Counted from the stretch's first letter, positions 52,389-63,514 are shown. The stretch: DNA of 64,000 nt from Crossaster papposus (GCA_037893245.1 JBAIAA010000544.1:310001-374000); one strand, 5' to 3'. A program made the numbers and translations. The notes: generated from the sequence alone by a model not told the origin.

Positions 52389-52763
52389 ATGTCTAAACTC
52401 GGCAAGTCATCTAAGAAGAGCAAATCCCGCCGGTCGCCACCATCACCTACCAGTTCAACTTCATCCAGCATCCCATGCGGACAACGGTCTCCCTTTCCAA
52501 GCGACGATGAATCACTTCTCCTCTCCTGCGAACTAGACTTAGGCCCATCTATATCAACAACCAAACCAACCACGATCTCGCACAAACACTCCGAGGAAAA
52601 ATTCAAACAGGTGAAATTCCTAGCAGAAAAAGTCAACACTTTGACAACTGCCAAGGAACACATCACCCGCCAAATACGGCTCCTTTCCCGGTCAATCGAG
52701 ACGAACACACCACCATCCTATATCACGGTACCATACGGCCACCACACCCACATCGATCTCTGA
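52389..52763 (+). CDS. Retroelement ORF1: Ser/Lys-rich, coiled-coil protein
   Basis: 125 codons from ATG 11 bp inside the element. The N-terminus is basic and Ser/Pro-rich (MSKLGKSSKKSKSRR). An acidic middle (DDESLLLSCELDLG) is followed by a helical heptad-like region (EEKFKQVKFLAEKVNTLTTAKEH). It resembles nucleic-acid-binding first ORFs of retroelements but I do not recognise a family. Its last codons overlap the next frame, which could be reached by frameshifting. Diverged copies lie at 31990-32200 and 55085-55290. Confidence 0.5.
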   Translation: MSKLGKSSKKSKSRRSPPSPTSSTSSSIPCGQRSPFPSDDESLLLSCELDLGPSISTTKPTTISHKHSEEKFKQVKFLAEKVNTLTTAKEHITRQIRLLSRSIETNTPPSYITVPYGHHTHIDL

Positions 52764-53038
52764 CATTTCAGACTTCGTTCCAGGATCGTTGGAGCAATCT
52801 CCAGAGAAGAACATCGTTGCTGTTCACAAGAATCACGCTGGATGAGTACAAACACCAACTGCCAATCACCGAGGACCAGCTCACCAACGCCATACGCTCA
52901 GCACAAGAAAAACTTGCTGAAAATTTCCAGGGTCTAGACCACTCTACCGCTCAAAAACTCCTGAGCTTCTTCACGAGACCCAGCTATCTACCCAACAAAG
53001 GCATCAAGAGAAAACGACAACCCTCAGTCGATCTCTAA
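52764..53038 (+). CDS. Retroelement second ORF (continuation of ORF1)
   Basis: It reads SFQDRWSNLQRRTSLLFTRITLDEYKHQLPI...LTNAIRSAQEKLAENF and ends KRKRQPSVDL. It is helical and basic, with no start codon of its own near the beginning, so it is probably joined to the previous ORF by frameshift or was split by a mutation. Unrecognised family; also present in the deleted copies. Confidence 0.4.
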
Positions 53039-53194
53039 CCACTACAAAACCAAACAGTCTTTTTCAGGACTACCACACCTTCTCAAAAGAGAGAAATCCG
53101 TCACTTTGCCCCTACTATATAATAAAGATAATAAATAAACTGGAATATAACTCATCCCATATTATCTGTTATATCCAAACCATAAATCTTTACC

Positions 53195-53504
53195 ATGGCA
53201 AAAAGGAAATTCAACCAAAAAACAAAGAGATCACTTAGCCAATCGAAATTTCACCATTTCTCGAACAAATGCAAATCGAAAACCAAACGAGCCGACTCCA
53301 ATCATTTGCGTTCACTATAGCAGAACAATATCAATCCTTCAAAACGAACCTATCCAAAGCAACACTATCGCAAACTGAAATAATTGCTTTAGGAAAAGGT
53401 TTACAAATTTATACCTATACTCTTGCTAAACCAAACCGCAAATCACTTGTAAGTGGCATAAATACCCTCAGTCGAAGACTAAGTACATGTACTGCATTTT
53501 GAAT
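53195..53504 (+). pseudogene. Penelope-like reverse transcriptase N-terminal fragment
   Basis: ATG at 53195 opens a basic 41-codon peptide. In another frame 53269-53502 reads LSKATLSQTEIIALGKGLQIYTYTLAKPN...GINTLSRRL. The L-S-x-x-E-x-x-L-x-K-G-L-x-F...P-x-x-x-x-L...I-x-x-x-x-R-R-L pattern is what I remember from the start of Penelope/Neptune-type proteins. No palm motifs follow. The call rests on this block alone. Confidence 0.4.
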
Positions 53505-53775
53505 GCGCAACAAATGTCCCAAAACCATCCTTTTAAACCACCATCAAAATGGCAACCAAAACCATCCTCTAGTGAAACACTAGAATAATATCTGGAAGCC
53601 ACAATAAATTCGAATTAGCACTTGGAGAAAAAACAAAACGAAATCCATTTGTCTTGACAACCACCAACAGCCCAGCCATAAAAAAACACGGTTACAGACA
53701 TCAAGCAATAAACCAACACTGGACAATAACCCAAGGCAATCATATTGTCGGAACATTTTCCGAAACCTCCATTCA

Positions 53776-54144
53776 TTGCCCTCAAAAAAGCGCCATAAGA
53801 TTCGGGAAAAACTACTAAGAGCTAAACTACCACAACAAAAACAAGAGCTCGAACCACTCCCACAGAATCTGGCTTTTTCAAACAAAAAACTATCAACCTA
53901 TTGCTCTCCTTACAGGAGGAACATTTTGAAACCGACTAACAAACATATGGGTCAAACCAAACTTACACGATTGGAATATACCCAATACCAACCGCGAGTC
54001 AGCCTCGATTCTTTTTTGAATCACCCATTCGCAACTGACGAGTGCCACGGCAAGGCACGAAAGCATGCTATTGCTATCAAGAGGATTTGCAAACATAATC
54101 CTCTGCTCGCTCCTTTAATCACATTTGATTATCCATCCAACTGA
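53776..54144 (+). CDS. Unrecognised basic ORF in the retroelement
   Basis: About 120 codons, very rich in Lys, Gln and Asn at first (KKRHKIREKLLRAKLPQQKQ), ending HAIAIKRICKHNPLLAPLITF. No domain is recognised. It may be a remnant of the retroelement polyprotein C-terminus or a chance frame. Confidence 0.25.
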   Translation: MPSKKRHKIREKLLRAKLPQQKQELEPLPQNLAFSNKKLSTYCSPYRRNILKPTNKHMGQTKLTRLEYTQYQPRVSLDSFLNHPFATDECHGKARKHAIAIKRICKHNPLLAPLITFDYPSN

Positions 54145-54466
54145 AGTCATTCAATCTCTTATGTCCACCCAATATACATTTAAATTTGGACATAACCGGC
54201 AAAGACTATATCATGCTTAAAATCCATTTTAAGCCATAACAAGTCAAGAGAAAGGGCGTGTCACTGAATGGGATAGTGCCATCTCATTTCTAAAAATAAT
54301 TTTTAACTTAAACTAAAACAATAAAAAAACAACAACAAAACAACAACAACAACCATCCAACCAATCAAATCAAAGAAGGTGTTTGAAAAGATAACATCGT
54401 TAATATTAAAGGGTAAGAAAATATATATCGGACGGTCATTTTAAACTTTGGCTCCGATAAGATAAG

Positions 54467-54974
54467 ATGGGTGATCGCGACAGTTATTTAAAGACGTTAT
54501 ATTACGACCTAGGTCGCGAAAACGGTTTGAGTAGTATTGACAAGTTGTATCGTGCAGCGAGACGGGAGGGGAAGTACGAAATAACGCAAAAGCAAATCCA
54601 GGACTTTCTTCGCGGTCAGGATGTTTACGCGCTACATAAGCCCGCTAACAAGATATCCTAGAAATAAAATTGTAGCCGTGGGACGGGACGAGATTCATCA
54701 GTTAGAGTTAGTAGATGTTTCTAACTTATCAAAGTACAACAACGGATACAGATTTTTACTAACGTGGATCGATGTGTTTTCTAAGTACGCCTGGGTAATT
54801 CCGTTGAAAAACAAAAGTGGGAAGGTTTTAGTTGAAGCTTTTAAAAATAATGTCGAGTCCGGCGACAGACCTCCCGTTATGATTTACACCGATAAAGGGA
54901 GCGAATTTAAAAACCGATCGACAATTGAAATTGAAGTAAGTGCGAGATACATACTCGCGTGCGTCTCGGAGTGA
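54467..54974 (+). pseudogene. Polinton-type retroviral-like integrase, frameshifted and truncated
   Basis: ATG at 54467: YLKTLYYDLGRENGLSSIDKLYRAARREGKYEITQKQIQ...ALHKP, the usual N-terminus of Polinton/adintovirus integrases. After a frameshift near 54640 the catalytic core continues as LVDVSNLSKYNNGYRFLLTWIDVFSKYAWVIPLKNKSG...IYTDKGSEF. The first Asp (DVS), the second (YTDKG) and the neighbourhood of the family signature are present; the catalytic Glu region and C-terminal chromodomain are absent, replaced at 54915 by the repeat shared with 28868. It lies 14 kb or more from the polymerase relics, so the parent element has been scrambled. Inactive. Confidence 0.85.
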
Positions 54975-55072
54975 TGAGTGATGCGGGGAATTCAAGAAAT
55001 AGTTTGTAGATGTCTCGTACGCGTGTGGGGAAATGTTCAAATTTGAGAAAAAAATATATATTTAGAGACGAT
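54915..55072. repeat. Repeat shared with 28868-29035
   Basis: It directly follows the truncated integrase and ends where the next retroelement derivative begins (55073). About 90% identical to the other copy. Confidence 0.65.
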
Positions 55073-55521
55073 ATAGCATTCGAAGCGACGATGAGCCACT
55101 TCTTCTATCCTGTGAACTCAACTCTGGCCCGTCCACACCAACCACGGTCTCACACAGATTATCTGAGAAAAAATTCAAACAGGTGAAACTCCTGGCAGAA
55201 AACGTCAACACCTTCTAAGGAGCACATCACCCTCCAAATACGGCTCCTTTTCCAGTCAATCGAGACTAACACACCGCCACCTTACATCGAGGTAAAAATA
55301 AACCATTCCAGGATCGCTGGAGCAATCTCTAGAAAAGAGCATCGCTGCTCTTCACAATAATTACGCTGGAGGAATACGAGCATCAACTACCCATCAACGA
55401 GGCCCAGCTGGCCAACGCCAGACGCTCAGCCTAAGAAAAGCTTGCTCAAGACTGGGTCAAGATCATCCCACCGCTCAACAACTCTTGAGCTTTTTAACGT
55501 CATGCTTAAAATCCATAATAA
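55073..55521 (+). mobile_element. Deleted retroelement derivative, copy 2, left part
   Basis: It matches 31985-32450 and ends CATGCTTAAAATCCATAATAA where a piggyBac element begins. It continues at 59233. It shares the internal deletion (GAGCTTTTTAACG to TCATGCTTAAAATCC) with the copy at 31980. Confidence 0.75.
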
Positions 55522-55824
55522 CCCTATCAATCCCAAGAGTGCCATATGGACTCATTGAAGCATACACTCTCGTTACCATTGTGACTTTACGTCACACAAA
55601 TACAATCGGATTTCATTCCCATTGGGCCCTGACGGCACTTGCCTTTTCGCATTGAACTGAAATGTAAATAGCGCCCTTACTTTGGAGATCGGCCTCTGAT
55701 TGGCGAGACCCCACGCGCGCGTCCTCTTGCGCGCGTGGGTATGAAATATTATAGGATATTAGGATTCACCAAATAGAGACGCCAATCACGCCATGTGAAC
55801 ACTCGTCACAGAAAACCAGTCATA

Positions 55825-58063
55825 ATGGCGGATCCATCCGACATTCTTGACGAAATATTCGCGGATAGCGGTTCTGATATATCTGATGAGATTTCTTTAT
55901 CATCCACCACAGAAGAAAGTGACGATTCGGAAGAGTTTGTCGCTACCTGCTCAAAGTCAAAATCATCCGACTAGCCGAATTTCAGGTGAAGAGGTTACTA
56001 ATAATTATAAGTAGTAAAATGCTATGACTAGTACTATGAGACTGAGTATGACTCGAGGACGTGAATTTAGTTACACAGGAATAAAGCGAATAAACAGTAC
56101 AGTGTGTGAGCCTACACTTGTTGGGAATTTTTATTAATGTAACATTACCCTGGCTCTAGATGTATTTCGCAAAAAAAAAAGGAAAAATGCCTCCCCTTCA
56201 GTTACAATAAATCAGAAATGTGCATTCAAGTAGAACAGTAGTGTGCACAAAAAATTCCTATTCAGAAAATGAGTCTTCAAACAAACAGCGCCCTCACACA
56301 TTTATCAATGTGCTTACCCAAGCACATTAAATAATGTGTGAGGGCAGTGTTTCTTTGAAGACCCATTTTCTGATTAGAAAAATAATATTAAAATGGTGAT
56401 TTTCGTGCACCCTAATCCTTTAATTTGTTATTCAAATTAAACTATTTTTGAACTCATGATTGTCGTATGCGCTATGCCTTTGCTGTCTAGTACCATTAGG
56501 AAGAAGTTTCTCCAATCAAAATAGCGCCCTCTGACATTTCTTAATATGTTAATATTCTCACTTCAGGTCTGGATGGCATAAAACAAACTCCTATAAGCGG
56601 CCACCTGCGAACTTCAGTGGACAAGTTGGACCTACGCAAGATTTCAGTGGACTATCACCGATGGAGACCTTTCAACTCTTTTTTTGCCATGCAGTCTGGC
56701 AGTTGATGGTGACCGAGACGAACCGATATGCCGATCAAAGTGTGCCTGGAAATACATCCTGGACTCCAACAAATGTTCCAGAAATGAGGCGTTTTTTGGC
56801 ATTGCTTCTGTGCATGGGGATCAACAAAAGGCCTCGCTATGCTATGCACTGGTCGAGGTCAGAAGTTCTGCGAAGCCCTGTGTATCCATCAACCATGTCC
56901 CGCAACCGATTTGACGCAATCCTGCGATTTTTCCACCTTGCCAACAATCGAGCTGACAAAACTATCACTGATGATGACAAACTGTCTAAAGTTCGCCCCC
57001 TGCTAGACATCGTATTGCCCTCGTTTCGTCGAATTTATAAACCCGGACGAAACCTCTCACCAGACGAGACTATGATAACATTTAAAGGGCGACTGGGTTT
57101 CAAACAATACATGCCACGCAAGGCTGCCAAATGGGGGTTAAAATGCTTCTCATTATGTGAATCCGAAACTGGGTATTGTTGTAATTGGCAGGTTTTTACC
57201 GGGTCCAAGGCCACATCCGACCAATTCAGTCTGCCTTCGATCGCGTATGCTACCAAGAACCACCCACGTAACCTTTCAGCATCAGGCCAAGTAGTCATCG
57301 ACCTTTTAAAAGGGCTAGAACATAAAGGACATATTGTTTTTAGGATAATTGGTACACTAGTCCTGCCCTCGTACACAAATTATCGCAGTTAGGATTTAGT
57401 TCCCGTGGAACAGTACGCTACACATCACAAGGGATTCCGGAGATTGCAAATCCCAAGAAGTTTCTCATACGGAAAGGCGATGACCCCCAGTTTTACACAA
57501 AAGCCGGGCAACTATGCATTGTTTGGCAGGATAGAAAGCGTGTAACACTTCTGACGAATTATGGCGACTGCAGTATGGACACAAAAGAAATTCGCTGCAA
57601 AAACAGTTCCACCGGACTTCGCGAGATTCACAAACCTTCTGTCGTTCAGGATTATAACCTGTTTATGGGTGGTTCAGATTTAGCCGCCCAATTATGGCAG
57701 TACTATGCACACCACCATAGATCCCTAAAATGGTGGAAACGCGTTTTCCTAAATATCCTCGATATCAGTTTGCTTAACGCTACTATCCTTTTTAACTACC
57801 TGCCGAGCAACCAAAAAATAACTAGCTTGGAGTTCCGGGTGAAGGTCATCGAGGGACTTCTTCGTTCCAGCCCAGCACACCTTGGCAATGAAGCGTCACG
57901 TCTTTCGAGTCCACATTATCCTGGGAGAAGTGTGGCCGGCAAAAAGCACAACTATGTCGTTTGTAGTACGAAAGCCAAGCGGAAGCAAACTCGTACTATG
58001 TGTAAAAAGTGTAAACAGCCAATGTGTGTACTGCCATGCTTTGAGAAGTATCACAGTTTGTGA
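55825..58063 (+). pseudogene. piggyBac transposase (two exons), stop and frameshift
   Basis: Exon 1 55825-55986 encodes an acidic Ser/Asp/Glu N-terminus (MADPSDILDEIFADSG...) with an in-frame TAG at 55972-55974. The donor is TTTCAG|GTGAAG and the acceptor CACTTCAG (ends 56566). Exon 2 carries the DDE_Tnp_1_7 core: GPTQDFSGLSPMETFQLFF, SPDETMITFKGRLGFKQYMP (first Asp, about 57060). After a one-base frame change near 57341 it continues with DNWYTSPALVHKL (second Asp, 57344), GTVRYTSQG, VWQDRKRVTLLTNY, and VQDYNLFMGGSDLAAQL (third Asp, about 57672). The C-terminal cross-brace cysteines CVVCSTK...CKKCKQPMCVLPC are at 57955-58045. It cuts and pastes at TTAA in intact relatives; this copy is inactivated by two lesions only, so it is fairly young. 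Confidence 0.9.
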
Positions 58064-58123
58064 TCAACATTTAGGAGTTTTTGGATTGTGGTCCAGCTGT
58101 CCCCCCCAATGTCCCCCCCAATA

Positions 58124-58236
58124 CCCCCCCCCCCCCCCCCCCCCAAACAATGTTGAAAAGATTGTGTGCACACCGGCGACCCAACCTTTGAAGAACAATC
58201 TTTTCAACGTTGATTGGGGGGGGGGGGGGGGGGGGG
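58124..58236. repeat. Hairpin with C21 and G21 ends
   Basis: C21 (58124-58144) followed by AAACAATGTTGAAAAGATTGT is mirrored by ACAATCTTTTCAACGTTGATT followed by G21 (58216-58236). The stem is about 42 bp and the loop about 30 bp. It lies just after the piggyBac transposase. Confidence 0.85.
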
Positions 58237-59232
58237 TGGTAGTCAAGTTTAAGTAATTACCCAAACATTCCCTTCGCCAAAAAAAACCCAGTATTTGTAG
58301 TAAGTTCGAATTTATGAAGCACCGCTGACCAAAACAATCTACATGTATATTCTACTGTAATTGTCAGAACAATTAGCATTTGGGGAGTTCAAACCTTTGA
58401 AGAAAAATCTTTTATTATGCAAAATCATACTCATTTTTGCAGAGAGTGTCACAAATAACTTTGCTACCCTACACCTTAACTTATGAAATTGTCTTGTTAT
58501 TAACCCCTATATATTATATAAACGGGATTATTGTTTTTTTGTCTAGTACACGATGGGCGAAACAATAACCACATGGTTGTACATCTATTTGGTCAATTTG
58601 TGGGATGTGGTGTGAAAATGAGTATGTTTTCCATCTCACGTTCATCGTTTCCGTCTCACGCTCATCGATATGGGTACCAGTTATGTACACTAACGGGTTG
58701 CTTGGCAGTACAAAATATTGGCGTGTTTTTGTCAATTTTGATGTCGTGTGTTTAGGGTGCCGGTAAATGAACTGGTTGACCTTCAAGCAACAATAATAAA
58801 TCATTCCAAGGAATGACTTTGGGGTTCCAACAAAAATCATTCAACAAAAAAGTCACTTCAACTAATTCATAAATGTTTTCCCACAATTGGCGGGGCCGGT
58901 AATCATAAGGTTTCGATATTTTCCCCTTCCATTTAACAATAATAAATAGACACTAGTGGCAAAATGTTGTATGTCAATTCCATTAGTAACTTGGGTTTTA
59001 TGAACCACCGCTGAACAAAACAATCTACATCTACATTGTTTGTAATTACCAGAACAGTTATCATTTTTGGAGTCTCATTTAATGGGCTTGCACGAGTTGC
59101 CTTTCATGAGATTGTCTAATGAGGGCGCTATACACTGAAAGTTTTCTAAAATGTGCCTGGTAAATAACTGAACATGCTATGCCTACAACTGTGGGAACCA
59201 AAGCATGTGATTATGTCTTGGGGTTGATAGGG
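58237..59232. other. piggyBac 3' non-coding region
   Basis: No coding signal. It contains AATTTATGAAGCACCGCTGA.CAAAACAATCTACAT twice (58310-58345 and 58998-59035), a loose internal repeat. Confidence 0.5.
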
Positions 59233-59560
59233 TTAAGCCATACAATACACACTCAGTGTCACTGAATGGGATAGTGCCATCCCTCTTCCAAACTTCGCGA
59301 CGATCCGGCCTACAAACGCCTCAACTCAATTCATGTGCGTGTATACAGCGACCTCAACCAATTAATATGCGGTTTCTGAGGGTGGCATCCCTTCATAATT
59401 AAGGCATGCACTTGGTCCAGTTGTAGCACTTATCATTGCTATGGGACTAAACAAATCACATTGGATGTACTGGTCAATGTCAGACATTTTGCAAATTCCA
59501 TTTTATCCGTCGTAAATGTCGAGAAATTGTTTCAAATCAATGTCTAGGGACAGCTATGGA
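59233..59560 (+). mobile_element. Deleted retroelement derivative, copy 2, right part
   Basis: Continues 55521 after the piggyBac: TTAAGCCATACAA...GTGTCACTGAATGGGATAGTGCCATCCCTCTTCC, then the 3' part shared with 32510-32775. Confidence 0.75.
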
Positions 59561-60052
59561 CTTAAGGTTTGTGGCATTATAGACAACAAATACTAGCTAC
59601 TAAACCAACTGTCAGTGAAGACGTGGAAGGAGGCAGAGCAATAGTTTTCTAAACATACAACCGAAGCAGCAATTCACAGACCTATAAAATAGCACAACGC
59701 CGAGTTGGGTGAATATCACTGGATGCCGAAGCCAAGGCAAGGAGGCACATGTTTTCATTTTGGGTTTATGGATTACAATTGTATTTCAATCTTATGTCAT
59801 ATCCAATTGTTAGGGGTGAGAGGTGGACCACTCTTCTCAAACTCAACATAGCTGTTTGTTGGAAACCAGCGAAATACATTACGACACGTAGCCCAGGGAA
59901 TAATTAGTATGAGGAATGAAAGAAGAATCCTAATTTGGAAGGTAATTAACTCCCGTTACATGTACATGTAAAAATGCAAGTTCAAGATATGTATTAGTAA
60001 AATCTGTCGCAATTGTTTCTCATATCCCAACTCTTTATGATAAGAGCCTCAG
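59561..60052. other. Non-coding stretch, nothing recognised
   Basis: No gene or repeat boundary supported. Confidence 0.4.
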
Positions 60053-60185
60053 GATAAAGAATTATTTTTCCGAGGCTGAAACTGTGGAAGAGGTCAGTGA
60101 CGAAGAATGGGATACTCGAGTAACAAAAGAGGAGAAAACGGAAGCAGATACATCTGGCCTAAGTCAGAAGAAAGAACCGTTTTAA
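60053..60185 (+). CDS. Possible small acidic terminal exon
   Basis: After GAGCCTCAG a frame reads IKNYFSEAETVEEVSDEEWDTR...GLSQKKEPF and stops at 60183-60185. The composition is protein-like (acidic, with Trp), but the acceptor is weak and no companion exon or family is recognised. Confidence 0.2.
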
Positions 60186-62129
60186 GGAAGGAGATCAGGG
60201 AAGTAAAGCTGGGAATGGAGAGTCATAAAACGCGCTAGGAAGTTAGACTTATTGTTCTTTACATGAAAAATTGCTTTGGTTATTTTCAGGTGGCCAGACG
60301 AACCTAGTACATGTACCATTTATAGATAGCCAGCGAGCAATACTACCGGCGTGTCATCCGATTTATTTATTTGTATTACCTAGAGTAATCTCTCCCTGAT
60401 ATGCCAGAAAGATCAAAACAATCATATCAAATAACGATCAATGACCTTCTAATTTCTTCAACACCAAGGAAATTGGCAGACTCTGGATGATTATTGTAGT
60501 TTAGATACATAGGGAATTATGTAAGTTTGTCATTCTCCTGTGCCTTAGTTGAACTTGTGGCCATAGGAGAAATTGTAATCAACTAGAAAATTAATTCTGC
60601 TTGGTGTTGCATGTATTTTAGTTGCAGATAAACAAATGTTACTTCCCAATTAGTAAGAAAGATCTTACATATTTAAAAGTAAATAATGGTTTAGGGCAGC
60701 CAGCAAAATAATTGAGCTACCGGTAATATATCATGAAAAAAACCACATAAGAACCACTCCCGTCGCCGGTTGAAAACGAACTCAGTTTTTCTTGCTGTTC
60801 ACAGCATTCATGATTTTAAAACTTCGGACAGGTCAGTTAAACAAAATTAACTATAAAATACAACCTCCCAATTCCACCTATTCATAATAATTTAAGCAAT
60901 TATTAATGGTGTATCCTAACTTTAAATGAAAATAGTAAAAGTTAGCCTAGACAACAAAATGGTGTGTTTACGGTAACCCAACGGACCTGGCCAAATTGTT
61001 AATTGATAGTTGATAATTGTGCATGCAAATGAACACAAATAAAACAATTTCATATATACATTAAGTGAGTACCGTAAACACATCTTTTTGTGTTTGACAT
61101 TAAAAATACGGTATGATTCTAAGTTTAGGGTTGACGCAAAAGTGTTAACGTAGAGTTTCTCAACCTCGCTGGGAAAACAGTAGGTGTACATGGAGGTTGA
61201 GATTTGTATATACATGTAGATATATTTTTCTAAATTTTTGGAGAGGCACTTTTTGTGCACATCATAATGTAGTCAAGGTGTGTTTATCTTTTTTTTCAAT
61301 ATTTTTGTTTACTGTCGATGCTGTTTTTAAATAGCGTAGGTTGGGTAGCAAAACTGTTTTTTGTGTGGCCTAATGACATTGAAATGTTCACTGGGGTAAA
61401 GTGTATGGTACACTGTCTCCGTCAGTTAGAGACTAGTCCTTAACCGACACCCTGAAGTGAGGCCAGTCCGGGGAGCCAGTGTGTTATACACTTTCCCCTT
61501 TAGCCAAATATAAACTGAAATCAAACCCGTTGTTCAACTTCCGACCCCAATCTTTGCGTAGCTATTACAAGTGGTAAAAACCAACAGCTTACATACACGA
61601 CACCTACAGAATCTGACTATTGGAACATTAATTCCTAATTCAAGTAAATTATGTGACTAACCAAAGGAACCATATTTTCCTTAGTTTTATGTAAACAAAA
61701 ACAAAACATTGTATAGGAAACATTCTTTAGTACAACGGTTGAACCTGTGTGCATGTCATCCTGGATGCCATCGTGTTTACTGATGACCAGCAATTTTCTG
61801 CTGGGTCAACTAGTGTTACATGTCAAAGTGCCCATTTGCTGCTGATTGTAAAGGCAATATCTTTTAAAAAGACAATATCTTACTCCAAAACTGAGTGGCG
61901 TTGCCAAGAACGCAACATACTTGGTGACAAGGTTCTCCACATTAATAATACATGTGAATTGTTTGCACAGAACAAACTTGTGTTCCATTAGTGAATAGTT
62001 TGTCTATTTTAAAATACAAACTATAAAAATGCAGTTTAACTGCATTATATTCCATGATTTGCATACATTTATGCACAACTCGCAGATCTTTTTTTACAGC
62101 TTGCTGTAAGGACCGTATGGTGAATTAAT
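60186..62129. other. Non-coding stretch with one dispersed repeat
   Basis: It includes the second copy of the 480-620 repeat at about 60840-60960. Otherwise nothing is recognised. Confidence 0.4.
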
Positions 62130-62478
62130 AATGCGCGGTGCTTATATAGCACTTTATCACCAAAGTCTCAAAGCGCTTAACATTATTACCCCGGTCATTT
62201 GGCCAATAAAACATTCCAAATACCATGTCAGCTCCCTGGGAAGTACATGTATACAGCTCGATGCTGCCCATGATTTCAGTGCAAAGCAGCTAAATCAACC
62301 ACAATAACCATCTCTTCCCTCACATGTGCCCATTTACTCCTGGGTGGAGAAAAGCAATGCCTTGCCCAAGAGCACACGAACCATAGTCCCAGGCCGGACT
62401 TAAACCCATAACCTACAGCTTTACCTACAGATTACAAATTCAACACTCCAGACCACGAGGCCACGGCACTCCACATAA
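62130..62478 (-). mobile_element. tRNA-derived SINE, copy 1
   Basis: On the minus strand: a tRNA-like head (GTGGCCTCGTGGTCTGGAGTG), a B-box region now GGTTATGGGTTTAAGTCCGG, then CTTGGGCAAGGCATTGC...CTCCACCCAGGAGTAAATGGGCACATG. The tail, GCGCTTTGAGACTTTGGTGATAAAGTGCTATATAAGCACCGCGC, is LINE-derived. Typical of SINEs in echinoderms and amphioxus. Confidence 0.8.
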
Positions 62479-62985
62479 ATTATCACGAGTCACTGGTGTT
62501 GTCAAGACCCGTTATTGACAGTCCAACAGCAGCTAGGTGAAGCCAGAATAGATTGTCACTTGTCTCCACTGTCATGCGTCATTGGTAGACTTGGTGAAAA
62601 TATGATGCGACAATTTGTCACAGTTTTTTTTTGTTTTTACTGTATGAACAAAAATGATTAAAATAAAGTAACAAGTCTTCATTGGCTCTTGGTTGTTACT
62701 GGATGTCACCAAATGTCACCACTTATTTCTAACTTTGTGGAAATACAGATCCCATTGTGCCAACTTATCACAGGTTTGAGGTTTCCATGGATAGCCACCA
62801 TTATGGAGAACCATCACTAATTGCTATTTGGAACCAAGTTGACAGCAATCACTTGAGCCCACATTCCTTGATTTTTTTGGGAAAAGATCAGACTGCACAA
62901 AAAATGGTTCCTTGAAAATACAAATGTAGGCCTATTTGAAGTTTTGGGTTTCTTTGGAAAAATATATCCAACTACCACATGAACT
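62479..62985. other. Non-coding stretch, nothing recognised
   Basis: No feature supported. Confidence 0.4.
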
Positions 62986-63217
62986 TTAACCAGTTCGCGC
63001 CGGAGGACGTATATACAAGCAAAGTTTTCCCCAGATTAAAAACGGATGACGCATAAACACGTCACGGGCAAGGCCGGAAAGGTCTGTCAGCAGCGAGCAA
63101 ACCCGGAAATGCGAAGGTGTACCATCGACTTGAAACCGCCTCGGATCGCGTTTTGTTAAAAATAATTCAGCGCCTCGGCTCGGTGATGTTAAAATAATCC
63201 CGGCGCGATCTGGTTAA
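62986..63217. repeat. TTAA-flanked MITE (family T), complete copy
   Basis: TTAA, then CCAGTTCGCGCCGG at the left and CCGGCGCGATCTGG before TTAA at the right: 14-bp arms with one mismatch and a 232-bp total. TTAA flanks suit piggyBac- or Kolobok-type mobilisation, but the ends differ from the 55522 piggyBac. Confidence 0.75.
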
Positions 63218-63514
63218 ACAGCATGTACCGGTACACGTATGATGTAAACTCCTGCAGATGAAGTAATTAAACTCGGTTGTTTACCCCATTGGACTAATAA
63301 TAATGTGTGTGCCCAAAGTATATGGCTTAACTCAATCTCAGATGGTTGAATAAAGGATCAGGAAGTGTACTGTTATATGGTGGCTAGATACAAACTCGTT
63401 TCTAACCTTGTCATTCTACCAATGTATGTGAACTGCAGAATGTGTAATATCAACTGAAAGGGAGTTTTAGCAGTTTTCATCTGTACCGGTATCTACCAAG
63501 ACTGGTACTCCCTG
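63218..63514. other. Spacer, nothing recognised
   Basis: Non-coding DNA between the MITE and the SINE. Confidence 0.4.

Larger units (their letters stand above)
52363..54313 (+). mobile_element. 1.92-kb retroelement (Penelope-like candidate) with 15-bp TSD
   Basis: The element 52378-54298 is flanked by ATTTTTAACTTAAAC at 52363-52377 and 54299-54313, inserted in the accessory 3' flank. It carries a basic/coiled-coil ORF (52389-52763), an overlapping second ORF (to 53038), and a third segment with a block reminiscent of the N-terminus of Penelope-like reverse transcriptases (53269-53502). A basic ORF (53776-54144) of unknown nature follows. No catalytic reverse transcriptase motifs were found, so it is a deleted copy. 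Derivatives with a common internal deletion are at 31980 and 55073/59233. Confidence 0.55.
55522..59232 (+). mobile_element. piggyBac element, 3.7 kb, inserted at TTAA
   Basis: Starts CCCTATCAATCCCAAG (55522) and ends with the complement CTTGGGGTTGATAGGG (59232). It is flanked by ATAA on the left (a one-base decay of TTAA) and TTAA on the right. The interrupted host sequence ATGCTTAAAATCCAT(T)TTAAGCCATA is seen unbroken at 54213-54240. It contains one transposase gene and long non-coding ends. Confidence 0.9.

Noticed and set aside
54621-54974. LTR retrotransposon or retroviral integrase
   Set aside because: The N-terminal YLKTLYYD...DKLYRA block and LVDVSNLSKYN core are those of Polinton/adintovirus integrases; no LTR, gag or RT nearby.
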